Assembly: GCA_964649085.1 (NCBI GenBank) | Contig: CAZYPN010000004.1 | Coordinates: 1 to 64,000, forward strand | Reading direction: 5' to 3' | DNA from: JADMJV01 sp964649085 | GTDB lineage: Bacteria; Vulcanimicrobiota; Xenobia; Xenobiales; JADMJV01 | DNA: 64,000 nt | Part shown: positions 32,208 to 40,958 of the stretch, piece by piece | Layout of the letters: every line of letters begins with the position of its first letter | How positions within the stretch are numbered: the stretch's first letter is position 1 | Translations under genes and position numbers: made by a program | Notes under the pieces: model-generated | What the model was told of the DNA's origin: nothing | Database searches by the model: none | What the model saw: the letters and a program-made list of their open reading frames with translations, nothing else

Positions 32208-34156
32208 AAGAGCACGCGGATCTTGTCGGCCAGAGAGTAACGGTCGCCGGTGGTGGTGTACTGGTTGAACAGGTCGATCTTCAGGGTTTCGCCGGTGCCG
32301 CCACCCCCGGGGGTAGCGGATGCGTTCTCGAGCGAAGCGCCGGCGATGCCCGACAGGGCTCCGAAAGTTTCGATGTTGGTGGGTGACCCGAACATAGCGG
32401 TGGCGATTCCATCAATGGCCGCAATGCCGTTAGCGTCGAGAGGCGGTAGGCCTGCACCACTGAGGTCCGAGGCTACTGTGGCCAACATGAAGTTCTTCAC
32501 CTGCTCTTTGAGGTCGCCTGCATCTCCGGGAACAGCGGAGGTGCCACCAAGCCACACCGTAAGGTCGGCAGGACCGAGTTGGTGGGCTCCTGAGGTTGGG
32601 CTTTCGTAGTGATAGGTAACGCCTGGACTGGTTCCGGTGTAGCCGGGTTTGATGACATACTCACCTGGGGGCAATGGATTGCCGTTTACGTCAAATGGTC
32701 CTGGAGCGTGGACGCTGAACTCATACCCGCCACCGATCACAAAGTCTGCCGGATTTCGGGTGACCTGAGTGCTGATGTCGAAAGTGAAATTGATCACTTG
32801 GTGACCTCCGGCTCCATCGGGTACCGGCACAGGAAAGGCCATCGTCTGAGTGGCACCAGGATTGGTAGTCATGTCGACTCCAGTGTAGCCTCTTGGATAG
32901 ACCGGCGTAGTGCCCGCTCCACCTCCGCCCACGGTCATTTCAAAAAGCCCGCTCGAGCTCGAAGTCATCACCTTCGAATCGTGCAGAATCAGTTCCGAAT
33001 CGCCCGGATTGCGCTCGGTGCTGACGGCGTTGCCAAACAGGTCGACCTTGTCGGCGGTTAGCTTCTTCTCGCTGTAAATCACGCCGCTCAACTTGGTGCG
33101 GTCGCTGGGGTTGCCCACCTTCAGTTCACCGCCGGCCAGCAGGGCCATCTTGTTGCCGGCCGACAGGTCGCCGCCGGCGACCTCAAGTTTACCGGTGGTG
33201 ATGATGGCTCCCTCGCCGGTCACCTTGTTCAGTTGGACGTCACCATCCACATAGACCACGCCTCCGTTGAGGTGCAGGTCGCCACCCACGATGTTGCCGG
33301 TGCCTCGAGAATAGCCCGAGACACTGGTCACCGATCCGTTAAAGGCAGTCAGGCCGGGCTTGCCGGCCGTATCGTAGTCGGACAACGTGATACGCGGTAT
33401 GGGCACGGGCGGTGCGTAGAGGCGCTTTTCCCCTTTGACCAGGCTGTTGCCGAGGTTGGCTCCCGAGGCCGACTGCACATCGCCGGTGACCGTCACCTGG
33501 TCGCCCACGAATTTGACCGAATCGTCGCCCACATTCGCATTGGTGGTAATGTGGCCAGCCCGATGCTTGGTGGGGTCGCCCACATCGGCCGGGTCTTCCA
33601 CCCCGGCAATGGTGGTCTCGCCGTCGGCATACACCGGTCCGGCCGCGGCCACGGCCCAGGGGAAGCGGGGCACGTAAATCATGCACTCAAAGGCCTTCTC
33701 GACTCCGTGGTCGACGCCCACGGCTCGCAAATAGGCCGACTCGGCCGGCACCGAGCGTCCGCTCAGGGGGTCGGTCTTGGCCACCGTGCCCGTCAAATTG
33801 TTGATACACACCTGCAATATCGGCCTTTTGAGCTGTCCGTTCAGGGCGGGCAGGTTGCCGGGCACGAACGTGAACAGCGCCTGAGCTCCATCGGGAATAT
33901 AGGGGGCCGGGCGCCAGGCGATCAGGGGCTCTGCCAGATTGGGGTCTTTCAGCAGTTCGGCCACGGCCTGGGCCAGCGCTGCCTCGGCCAGGTTGCGAGC
34001 CCGTTGGGCATGGCCGATGCGGTTGGAGACGTTCAGATGGTGAAAGGACGTGCCGGCCACCGTGAAGGCCAGCATCATCAGCAGCGACGAGGCTGTAAGC
34101 ACCGTGAGCAGGCCTGTGCCTTGGCGATGTTGGCGTTGTTTCCAGGGCAGTTTCAC
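32183..34156 (-). CDS. Very large PilX-like minor pilin/pilus-tip protein
   Basis: 657 aa from GTG 34156, chosen because AGGAGG ends 6 bases before it. GTGLLTVLTASSLLMMLAFT and the NLAEAALAQAVAEL helix match PilX/GspK-like N-termini. Residues ~160-400 are Gly/Val/Asp-rich with repeated short strands (GGDLHLNGGVVYVDGDVQL, then IITTGKLEVAGGDLSAG), suggesting a bactofilin-like beta-solenoid. The rest is Gly/Pro-rich. PilX proteins are usually under 250 aa, so this is an unusual extension and may act as adhesin. It follows the PilC-like gene by ten bases. Confidence 0.75.
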   Translation of the reverse strand: MKLPWKQRQHRQGTGLLTVLTASSLLMMLAFTVAGTSFHHLNVSNRIGHAQRARNLAEAALAQAVAELLKDPNLAEPLIAWRPAPYIPDGAQALFTFVPGNLPALNGQLKRPILQVCINNLTGTVAKTDPLSGRSVPAESAYLRAVGVDHGVEKAFECMIYVPRFPWAVAAAGPVYADGETTIAGVEDPADVGDPTKHRAGHITTNANVGDDSVKFVGDQVTVTGDVQSASGANLGNSLVKGEKRLYAPPVPIPRITLSDYDTAGKPGLTAFNGSVTSVSGYSRGTGNIVGGDLHLNGGVVYVDGDVQLNKVTGEGAIITTGKLEVAGGDLSAGNKMALLAGGELKVGNPSDRTKLSGVIYSEKKLTADKVDLFGNAVSTERNPGDSELILHDSKVMTSSSSGLFEMTVGGGGAGTTPVYPRGYTGVDMTTNPGATQTMAFPVPVPDGAGGHQVINFTFDISTQVTRNPADFVIGGGYEFSVHAPGPFDVNGNPLPPGEYVIKPGYTGTSPGVTYHYESPTSGAHQLGPADLTVWLGGTSAVPGDAGDLKEQVKNFMLATVASDLSGAGLPPLDANGIAAIDGIATAMFGSPTNIETFGALSGIAGASLENASATPGGGGTGETLKIDLFNQYTTTGDRYSLADKIRVLFWREVQQP

Positions 34157-34166
34157 ATTCGCCTCC

Positions 34167-35297
34167 TCAATGCAGGTTCTCAATCACCTGGGCCATCGGC
34201 AACATCGTGGCCAGGACCAGGGTGCCTACCATCACACCGATGAAGATCATGATGGCCGGCTCCAGCAAGGCGGTAAAGGTGTCGAGCACGTGGTCGACCT
34301 CGGCCTCATACATCTCGGCCGCCTTGTGCAGGAGTTCGCCCAGGCTGGCGCTTTCTTCTCCCGCTTGAACCATATTTAGCATGAGTTTTGGGAAAAAACC
34401 CGTCGACTCGAGGCTCGGAGCGAAGCCTTCGCCTTCTGAAAGGCGCCCCGTGGCCGAGCGGATGGCCTCGACCAGCAGCGGATTTTCGGTGACTTCGGCC
34501 GACACCGGCAAGGCGCCCAGCGGGTTCATGCCGCACTCGACCTGCACGCTCAGGGCCCGGCAGAAACGAGCCACGGCTACCGTACGGTAGACCCTACCCA
34601 GGGCCGGAACCTTCATCAGGGCCTGGGCCAGCCGCTTGCGGTTTTCCGCCCGGCGCATCCACATCGGACCCAGATAGGCGCCGCCGCCCACCACCAGGGT
34701 CAGCAAGGCGTAAAAGAGTGGAGTTCGCAGAAAGGTGGTGACCTTCATCACCACCACGGTCAGCAGCGGCGGCTCCACGCCCGAACCCTCGATCAGACCA
34801 AACATGCCCTTCATGAGGAAGGGGGGCACCAGCAGCATCATCACCATGGCGATCACGAAAATGAAGGCCGGGTAGCCCAACGAGCTTTTCACCTTCAGCA
34901 CCAGCGCCCGTTCCTTCTCCTCGTAGCGGCTCAGTTCTTGAAGCACGTTATCGAGCAGGCCGGTTTTTTCTCCCATCTGCACCAGCCTCAGCTGCAGTCG
35001 CGAGAAGGCTTGAGGATAGCAGTTCATGGCCGCCGACAGCGGAAAACCGCCCTGGATACGCTGGGACATGCCTCGGCAGATCTCCGAGAGCTTGGGGTCG
35101 TCAACCTGATCGGCTAGATAGTCCAAAGAACGGTCCACGGTAACACCGGCCGTAACCATGGTGCTGAGCGAGCGCAGGAAAACGGTTTTCGATTCCGGGT
35201 TGGGGCGAATATGCTCCACCTGGTTCAGGGGGCGCTGAGCCTTGGGTTTCAGAGTCCTAGGCGACGACATAGGACCCGTTGTAAGAATGAGAGTCAT
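34167..35297 (-). CDS. Type II secretion/type IV pilus inner-membrane platform protein (PilC/GspF)
   Basis: 376 aa from ATG 35297 (AAGGAGG 12 bases upstream); ATG 35270 is an alternative. Two T2SS-F domains are visible: VFLRSLSTMVTAGVTVDRSL and, in the second half, ARFCRALSVQVECGMNPLGAL, each followed by a helical bundle and membrane segments (FIFVIAMVMMLLVPPFL; MIFIGVMVGTLVLATML). It forms the membrane base driven by PilB/GspE ATPase. No such ATPase is in the window. It is the first gene of the pilin operon. Confidence 0.93.
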   Translation of the reverse strand: MTLILTTGPMSSPRTLKPKAQRPLNQVEHIRPNPESKTVFLRSLSTMVTAGVTVDRSLDYLADQVDDPKLSEICRGMSQRIQGGFPLSAAMNCYPQAFSRLQLRLVQMGEKTGLLDNVLQELSRYEEKERALVLKVKSSLGYPAFIFVIAMVMMLLVPPFLMKGMFGLIEGSGVEPPLLTVVVMKVTTFLRTPLFYALLTLVVGGGAYLGPMWMRRAENRKRLAQALMKVPALGRVYRTVAVARFCRALSVQVECGMNPLGALPVSAEVTENPLLVEAIRSATGRLSEGEGFAPSLESTGFFPKLMLNMVQAGEESASLGELLHKAAEMYEAEVDHVLDTFTALLEPAIMIFIGVMVGTLVLATMLPMAQVIENLH

Positions 35298-35511
35298 CCT
35301 GAGGCTTGCCCTCCTTGATTCTCATCCCGCACTCCCGAGAGGGGCCGGCTGCTCTGGCGGCAGCAGTATCTACCCACGAATAGTAGAAGTATACCATTCT
35401 CCTCCAGCGCTCCGCAAGTTTCGCCCCCAGATCGGCTTCTGGCTTCCGGGGGTTCTTCCCCCTTTCGGGTGGTTGCAGGGGGAACCGGGGAGGGGCTGCG
35501 AAGGGCGCCGC

Positions 35512-37044
35512 GTGCAAGTTACCGAGAGAGTGATCGTACTCGACTATGGCTCCCAGTACAACCTGCTGATTGTGCGCCGATTGCGCGAACTGGGGGTCTA
35601 CGCCGAGTTGCGCAACCCCGAGCACGGCTGGGACGAGTTGAGCCAGGGGGTTCCGGTTCGAGGGGTGGTGCTCTCGGGCGGGCCCAATAGCGTGTACGAC
35701 GACGATGCTCCCGGATTGCCCTCGGGGCTGCTTCAGGCCGGGGTGCCCATTTTGGGAATTTGCTATGGCATGCAGCTGCTGGCCCGAGAATTGGGGGGTC
35801 AGGTGGTGGCCGCCCAACGGCGGGAATACGGGCCGGCCCACTTTCGGGTGCATCGGGGTTCGGCGCTGTGGCGGGGCTTGGCGCCCGAAGAGGCTTGCTG
35901 GATGAGCCACGGCGACCAGGTGCACAAGCTGCCCGCGGGTTTTGAGTCGCTGGCCTCCACCGACACGGCCCTGGCCGCTATGGGCGACGAGGCCCGGCGG
36001 ATCTATGCATTGCAGTTTCATCCCGAGGTGACCCACACGCCCTGCGGCAAGCAAGTTTTGAAGAACTTCCTGGAGCTGTGCGGCTGTCATTCCGAGTGGA
36101 CGGCGGGCAACTTTGTCGAAGCGGCCCTGGGCGAGATCGCCGCCCAGGTGGGCGACCATCGGGTGGTCTGCGCTTTGTCTGGCGGGGTCGATAGCACAGT
36201 GGCGGCTACGCTGGTTCACCGCGCCGTGGGCGACCGTCTGACCTGCCTGTTTGTCGATAACGGCCTGTTGCGTCAGGGCGAGGCCGAGCAGGTGATGAAT
36301 GATTTGAAGTCGCTGGGGCTGCCCTTGCGCCTGGTGCGGGCCGAGGCCGACTTTCTCGAACCCCTGCGCGGCGTGACCGACCCCGAGGTCAAGCGCAAGG
36401 CCATCGGCACGGCTTTCATTCGGGTCTTCGAGCGCGAGGTTCGGGGCCTGGGCCAGGTGCCCTATCTGGTGCAGGGAACGCTCTACCCCGACGTGGTCGA
36501 AAGTGGCCATGGCGGTCACAAGAAGTCGCACAACATCAAAACTCACCACAACGTTGGGGGGCTTCCCGACGACCTCAGCTTCGAACTGGTAGAGCCTCTA
36601 CGCCAGCTCTTCAAAGACGAGGTTCGCCGAGTGGGAGCCGAGTTGGGCATTGCTCAAAGCTTGTTGCAACGGCAGCCCTTTCCGGGCCCCGGCTTGGCCG
36701 TGCGCTGCCTGGGCGAAGTGGTGCCCGAGAGGTTGCGGGTTTTGCGTGGCGCCGATGCCATCGTGCGCCAGGAGCTCGACGCCCTGCCGCGCCGACCGTG
36801 GCAGTATTTCGCGGCGCTGCTGCCCGTCAAGTCGGTGGGGGTGCAGGGCGATGGAAGGGCTTATTCCGAGGTGGTGGCGGTGCGCGCGGTGGTTTCCGAA
36901 GACGCCATGACCGCTCAGGTGGCCGACCTCGACCACGCCCTGCTGACGCGCCTGGCGACGCGCATCGTCAACGAAGTTCAGGGGGTGAGCCGGGTGGTCT
37001 ACGACATCACTCCAAAACCACCGGGTACGATTGAATGGGAGTAA
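35512..37044 (+). CDS. guaA: GMP synthase (glutamine-hydrolysing)
   Basis: 510 aa from GTG 35512, with AAGGG upstream. A GATase class-I domain (residues ~1-190) shows ILGICYGMQLLARELGG with catalytic Cys, and HPEV His. The ATP-pyrophosphatase domain has the P-loop ALSGGVDSTVAATLVH, and the C-terminal dimer domain ends KPPGTIEWE. It converts XMP, ATP and glutamine to GMP. Length is normal. tyrS starts directly behind it, so the pair is probably one transcript. Confidence 0.97.
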   Translation: MQVTERVIVLDYGSQYNLLIVRRLRELGVYAELRNPEHGWDELSQGVPVRGVVLSGGPNSVYDDDAPGLPSGLLQAGVPILGICYGMQLLARELGGQVVAAQRREYGPAHFRVHRGSALWRGLAPEEACWMSHGDQVHKLPAGFESLASTDTALAAMGDEARRIYALQFHPEVTHTPCGKQVLKNFLELCGCHSEWTAGNFVEAALGEIAAQVGDHRVVCALSGGVDSTVAATLVHRAVGDRLTCLFVDNGLLRQGEAEQVMNDLKSLGLPLRLVRAEADFLEPLRGVTDPEVKRKAIGTAFIRVFEREVRGLGQVPYLVQGTLYPDVVESGHGGHKKSHNIKTHHNVGGLPDDLSFELVEPLRQLFKDEVRRVGAELGIAQSLLQRQPFPGPGLAVRCLGEVVPERLRVLRGADAIVRQELDALPRRPWQYFAALLPVKSVGVQGDGRAYSEVVAVRAVVSEDAMTAQVADLDHALLTRLATRIVNEVQGVSRVVYDITPKPPGTIEWE

Positions 37045-37049
37045 CTACC

Positions 37050-38243
37050 GTGAGTCCTCAAGAGCAACTGCAGCTGCTGCGGCGTGGCTGCGCCGAAATC
37101 ATCAGCGAAGAAGACCTGCTGGAGCGGCTCAAGCTCCAGCGTCCGTTGCGCATCAAGCTGGGATTGGACCCCACCGCGCCCCATATCCACCTGGGTTTCG
37201 CGGTGGTGCTGCGCAAGCTGCGTCAATTTCAAGACCTGGGCCATCAGGTGGTGTTGCTCATCGGCGACTTCACGGCCCGGGTGGGCGACCCCACCGGTCG
37301 CTCCCAAACCCGCAAGGTGCTCACGCCCGAAGAAATCGAGGCCAATGCTCGCACCTACAAAGAACAGTTCGCCCTGATTCTCGACCCCGAGAAAACCGAG
37401 GTGCGCTTCAACAGCGAATGGCTGATGCCGCTCCGTTTTGCCGAGCTTATCCAGTTGACCTCGCGGTACACGGTGGCTCAGTTGCTGGAGCGAGACGATT
37501 TCGCCAAGCGCTTCAAGGGCAATGTTCCCATCGGCGTTCACGAACTGCTCTACCCGTTGATGCAGGGCTACGACTCGGTGGCTCTGCGCAGCGACGTCGA
37601 AATGGGCGGCACCGACCAGAAGTTCAACAACCTGGTGGGGCGAGTGCTGCAGCGCGACTATGGCCAACCTGCCCAGATCGTATTCCTGATGCCCATTCTG
37701 GAGGGCCTCGACGGGGTTCAAAAGATGAGCAAGAGCCTGGGCAACTATGTGGGCATTACCGAGCCGCCCCAGGAGATGCTGGGCAAGTTGATGTCGATTC
37801 CCGACGAACTGATGCGCCGCTACTTTGAGTTGTGCACCGAAGTCGATCTGGTTGAGGTTGACCGACGCCTGGCTCAGGACCACCCGCGCGACAACAAGTT
37901 GTGGTTGGCACAGGAAATCACCACCCTGTATCACGGAATTGAGGCCGCCCGGGCCGCCCGAGACGAATTCGAGCGCGTCTTCTCCCGCCGAGAGGTGCCC
38001 AGCGACATGCCCACCCATCGCCTCTCCAAAGAGGAAGCTCCCGAAGGCAAGGTCTACATCGTTCGGCTGCTGGTAGCGGCGGGCCTGGCTCCCTCGAACA
38101 AAGAAGCCCGCCGGCTGGTGGAACAGGGAGCCGTGCAATGGAACGGCGCCAAGGTGGGTTTAGATGCCATGGACCTGAGCCTGGGCGAAGGCGCCACCCT
38201 CAAGGTGGGGCGCAAATTTTTGCGCGTCGATCCTCCCCAATAG
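37050..38243 (+). CDS. tyrS: Tyrosyl-tRNA synthetase
   Basis: 397 aa from GTG 37050, which has GGGAG 7 bases upstream; ATG 37035 overlaps guaA and has no ribosome site. Class I motifs are PHIHLGF (HIGH) and KMSKS. The TSRYTVAQLLERDDF and MGGTDQKFN segments bind tyrosine. A C-terminal S4 domain (VRLLVAAGLAPSNKEARRLV) binds the tRNA. It charges tRNA-Tyr. Confidence 0.96.
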   Translation: MSPQEQLQLLRRGCAEIISEEDLLERLKLQRPLRIKLGLDPTAPHIHLGFAVVLRKLRQFQDLGHQVVLLIGDFTARVGDPTGRSQTRKVLTPEEIEANARTYKEQFALILDPEKTEVRFNSEWLMPLRFAELIQLTSRYTVAQLLERDDFAKRFKGNVPIGVHELLYPLMQGYDSVALRSDVEMGGTDQKFNNLVGRVLQRDYGQPAQIVFLMPILEGLDGVQKMSKSLGNYVGITEPPQEMLGKLMSIPDELMRRYFELCTEVDLVEVDRRLAQDHPRDNKLWLAQEITTLYHGIEAARAARDEFERVFSRREVPSDMPTHRLSKEEAPEGKVYIVRLLVAAGLAPSNKEARRLVEQGAVQWNGAKVGLDAMDLSLGEGATLKVGRKFLRVDPPQ

Positions 38244-38335
38244 GGCGATTGCGAGGAAAAGTTTACAGCCATGGCCTTGTCGTTGGCCCGCAACGGCGGT
38301 ATCCTCATGGAGGCATTGTATCTGGAGGAGGCGAC

Positions 38336-39472
38336 GTGAAACATAATAATCTCGTAGGGGGAATCAGTCTCGTGGGGTTGGTGCTGGCCATGGCCGCCAC
38401 GCCTGCGATGAGCGCCATCGGCGGTAGTGGCTCTACCAACGTTACCACCACAACCTCCACTTCTTCGTCGCAGCAGATCCACAACAACTTTATTCAGATC
38501 AATAACTACAATACCCGGGTGTTGGGGCTGGCGAGCTGGACTGGGGCCACCTGCGGCCAGGGTTTCCGCGACCGGGTGGTCTACGACCAGAGCTTCAACA
38601 CCCCGCTGGGTTCCCAGGAAGTCAACAATGCCTACAATCAGGCCCACAACGAAGTGGTCGAGGTGCTCGAGAGCACGGGTGGTCGCGGCCAGATTGTCGT
38701 CAGTGAAGATGTTCAGGTGAACAGCAGCAGCTCCACGACCACCACCGAAACGGGTCGAACTTCGAATCAGACCGTGACCGTAGAGTTGACGATCGGTCCG
38801 GGCACTGTCATCATCGGCGACCGCGATGCCGGAGGCACGCAGTTCACGGTACTGGCTGGCAATCAGAATCTTAATACCAACACCCACACTCATACGGACA
38901 TTTTTAACGACGTGACGACCATCACGAACACCGATACCACCTACACCGTGGCGGGTGACCTGGACTCCAGTCCGATCGTGCTGGACCTGCTGGGCAAGGG
39001 GCTTGAGGCCAGCCAGGGCAACTGGAAGCCCCACCCCAAGAAGTTCTACGCCAAACACCGAGTGCTGTTTGACTTCTTTGGCAATGGGTTCCCGGTTGCC
39101 ATGGAATGGGTCGGCCCCAACGACGGCCTGCTCGTAAAGCCCAAGCGTGATGGCAGCGTCGATGGCAGCTGCCTGTTCGGCAATGCCAACGGCTACGCCC
39201 ACGGCTATGAGCAACTCGCCGCCTACGACGAGAATCTCGATGGCAAGGTGAAAGGCCGCGAGCTCGAGGGGCTTTCGGTGTGGCAGGACAAGAACGGCAA
39301 CGCCAAGTGCGAGGCCGGCGAACTGCGCACCGTGCAGCAGTGGGGCATCAGCGAGCTGAGCGTCAAGCACGACCAGTTCAAGAGCACCTACGTCATCGGC
39401 GGCAAAACGCGGGCGATGTACGATTGGTGGCCCACGATGTTCGAACTCAAGCGCACCAAGCAACCCATCTAA
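38336..39472 (+). CDS. Secreted protein with EF-hand-like calcium loops
   Basis: 378 aa from GTG 38336, with GGAGGAGG 4 bases upstream; earlier in-frame codons run into tyrS. A signal peptide (VGGISLVGLVLAMAATPAMS) is followed by a Ser/Thr/Asn-rich segment. The C-terminal third contains the exoprotein pattern DGLLVKPKRDGSVDGSCLFG, then AAYDENLDGKVKGREL and WQDKNGNAKCEAGELRT, then WGISELSV: calcium-binding repeats known from RTX-like exoproteins. A terminator follows. Probably an extracellular or surface calcium-binding protein. Confidence 0.82.
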   Translation: MKHNNLVGGISLVGLVLAMAATPAMSAIGGSGSTNVTTTTSTSSSQQIHNNFIQINNYNTRVLGLASWTGATCGQGFRDRVVYDQSFNTPLGSQEVNNAYNQAHNEVVEVLESTGGRGQIVVSEDVQVNSSSSTTTTETGRTSNQTVTVELTIGPGTVIIGDRDAGGTQFTVLAGNQNLNTNTHTHTDIFNDVTTITNTDTTYTVAGDLDSSPIVLDLLGKGLEASQGNWKPHPKKFYAKHRVLFDFFGNGFPVAMEWVGPNDGLLVKPKRDGSVDGSCLFGNANGYAHGYEQLAAYDENLDGKVKGRELEGLSVWQDKNGNAKCEAGELRTVQQWGISELSVKHDQFKSTYVIGGKTRAMYDWWPTMFELKRTKQPI

Positions 39473-39493
39473 CCCTTCAAGGGTCGCCAGAGC

Positions 39494-39530
39494 AAGAGAG
39501 AGCCGAGCTTCCGCCCGGCTCTCTCTTCAT
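39494..39530 (+). terminator. Intrinsic terminator
   Basis: AAGAGAGAGCC pairs with GGCTCTCTCTT around a 12-base loop and is followed by CATTT. It ends the secreted-protein gene 22 bases after its stop; the symmetric stem may also stop the convergent gene. Confidence 0.88.
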
Positions 39531-39588
39531 TTCCACGACTCACCCCGTCCGAGACCTTACGCGACTTTGGTGCGCGACAATAGGGGGG

Positions 39589-40590
39589 TTAGCGCAGCGC
39601 CGGCATCACCTCGGCGGCAAAGCGTTCCAGCGATTCCCCTCGGGCGGCGTCGGGGAAGTAGCAGATCACCGTGTCGATGCGGCCCTGGTCGCGCAGCACG
39701 GCCAGTCGATCGATCAGCGTCTGGGGCTCGCGCGGGTAGAGCATGTCTTTCAGGGCCTGGGCATCCTGGGCCGAGCGGCCGCAGTCGGCCATCAGCTGCT
39801 CCAGCTCGCGGTCGCTGCCCAGGAAGGCGTTGATGTTGAGGCTGCGCCGAATGGCGGCCGGGTCGCGACCCTCGCGTTCGCAGTGCTGGTCCAGCACGGC
39901 GTTCTTGTGCTGCACGCTCTCCAGGCTGCCCATAAAGTTGGAATAGTCCGCGTAGCGAGCTACCGTGCGCAGCGTGAGTTGCTCGCCGCCGCCCGCGATC
40001 CACAGGGGAGGATGGGGCTTTTGCACCGGCTTGGGGTGGTTGTAGGCGCCCTCAAGTTCGACCGGCTGGCCGCGATAGTTGCGCACCGCGCCCTTTCCCA
40101 CCGTGTAGTGGCGACCCTCAAACTGAAACCGGTCTTGGGTCCACATTCCCTTGAGGATTTGCACCGCTTCGTCCAGTTGACCGATGCGCACCGCCGCCTT
40201 TTCGAAGGGGTAGCCGTAGGCGACGCACTCGTGTTGATACCAGCCAGCGCCCAGACCCACTTCCAGGCGCCCGTTGCTGATCACGTCGATGTTAGCCGTA
40301 ATTTTGGCCAGCAGGGCAGGGGGGCGGTAAATGTTGCAACCGCACATCTGGCCCAGGCGAATGGTCGAGGTTGCCTCGGCCAGCGCTGCCGTGGCGGTCC
40401 AGACCTCGAAACAGGCTTCAGGAAGCGCCTCTGGCACGGTGTGAAAGTGGTCATAGAGCCAGAGATGGCGGTATCCTGCCCGCTCTGCGCGCAGGGCGCA
40501 GTCCTTCATTGCCTGGTATTGGGGAAAGCCGGGGGGCAGCATGGCAAGGTCGAGACGCCAGCCCTGGGGAACGAAGACTCCGAAATGCAT
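39589..40590 (-). CDS. LLM-class (F420- or FMN-dependent) oxidoreductase
   Basis: 333 aa from ATG 40590. The luciferase-like TIM-barrel fold is visible: MHFGVFVPQG, LRAERAGYRHLWLYDHF, STIRLGQMCGCNIYRPP, GRLEVGLGAGWYQHE and HPPLWIAGGGEQLTLR. LLM-family enzymes use F420 or reduced flavin for hydride transfer or oxygenation; the F420 branch is favoured by the F420 TIGR03560-like layout, but the cofactor is not proven. It is convergent with the secreted-protein gene. Confidence 0.88.
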   Translation of the reverse strand: MHFGVFVPQGWRLDLAMLPPGFPQYQAMKDCALRAERAGYRHLWLYDHFHTVPEALPEACFEVWTATAALAEATSTIRLGQMCGCNIYRPPALLAKITANIDVISNGRLEVGLGAGWYQHECVAYGYPFEKAAVRIGQLDEAVQILKGMWTQDRFQFEGRHYTVGKGAVRNYRGQPVELEGAYNHPKPVQKPHPPLWIAGGGEQLTLRTVARYADYSNFMGSLESVQHKNAVLDQHCEREGRDPAAIRRSLNINAFLGSDRELEQLMADCGRSAQDAQALKDMLYPREPQTLIDRLAVLRDQGRIDTVICYFPDAARGESLERFAAEVMPALR

Positions 40591-40631
40591 CCCGATTGGT
40601 TCGCAGCGCGCCCTGCGGCTCCTGGCAAGAG

Positions 40632-40958
40632 GTGACTCCCCAAGAGCTGGTCAGCCGCGGGTTCGACCGCTACACTCCGGGCCTCTCCGCCCGATTTGGG
40701 GTGCACGGGTTGAACTTCGGCTTTGTCTATTCGCCCGAGGGCAAATCGCTGTCGGTTTGCCTCTCCGGCAAGCATCGTTCCGGCGAGGTCTACCTGGATG
40801 CCGAGGGCGCCTGTCGCCTGACGGTCACGGGAGGTCTTGGCAGGCCCTTTATGCGAGAGCGGCAGCTTGGAGACAACGGGGACCTTTTCCACGAGGAACT
40901 GGCGGCGCTCTTTCTCTATGTCTCTGAGAAGCGCGATTTTCACGACCTTTTCGCTTAA
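40632..40958 (+). CDS. Small hypothetical protein
   Basis: About 108 aa if GTG 40632 is used; no good ribosome site marks the start, and a TTG near 40593 is possible. The frame is well formed: RFGVHGLNFGFVYSPEGKSL, then SGKHRSGEVYLDAEG, ending FLYVSEKRDFHDLFA, probably an alpha/beta fold. It diverges from the LLM gene and overlaps the end of the ecfA fusion by four bases. Confidence 0.55.
   Translation: MTPQELVSRGFDRYTPGLSARFGVHGLNFGFVYSPEGKSLSVCLSGKHRSGEVYLDAEGACRLTVTGGLGRPFMRERQLGDNGDLFHEELAALFLYVSEKRDFHDLFA

Noticed and set aside
35242..35511. N-terminal extension of GMP synthase
   Set aside because: The extra 90 codons overlap the pilus promoter region and lack family similarity; GTG 35512 with AAGGG gives the normal length.
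40371..40631. Upstream part of the frame holding the small gene at 40632
   Set aside because: It is antisense to the start of the LLM oxidoreductase and has no protein-like features.
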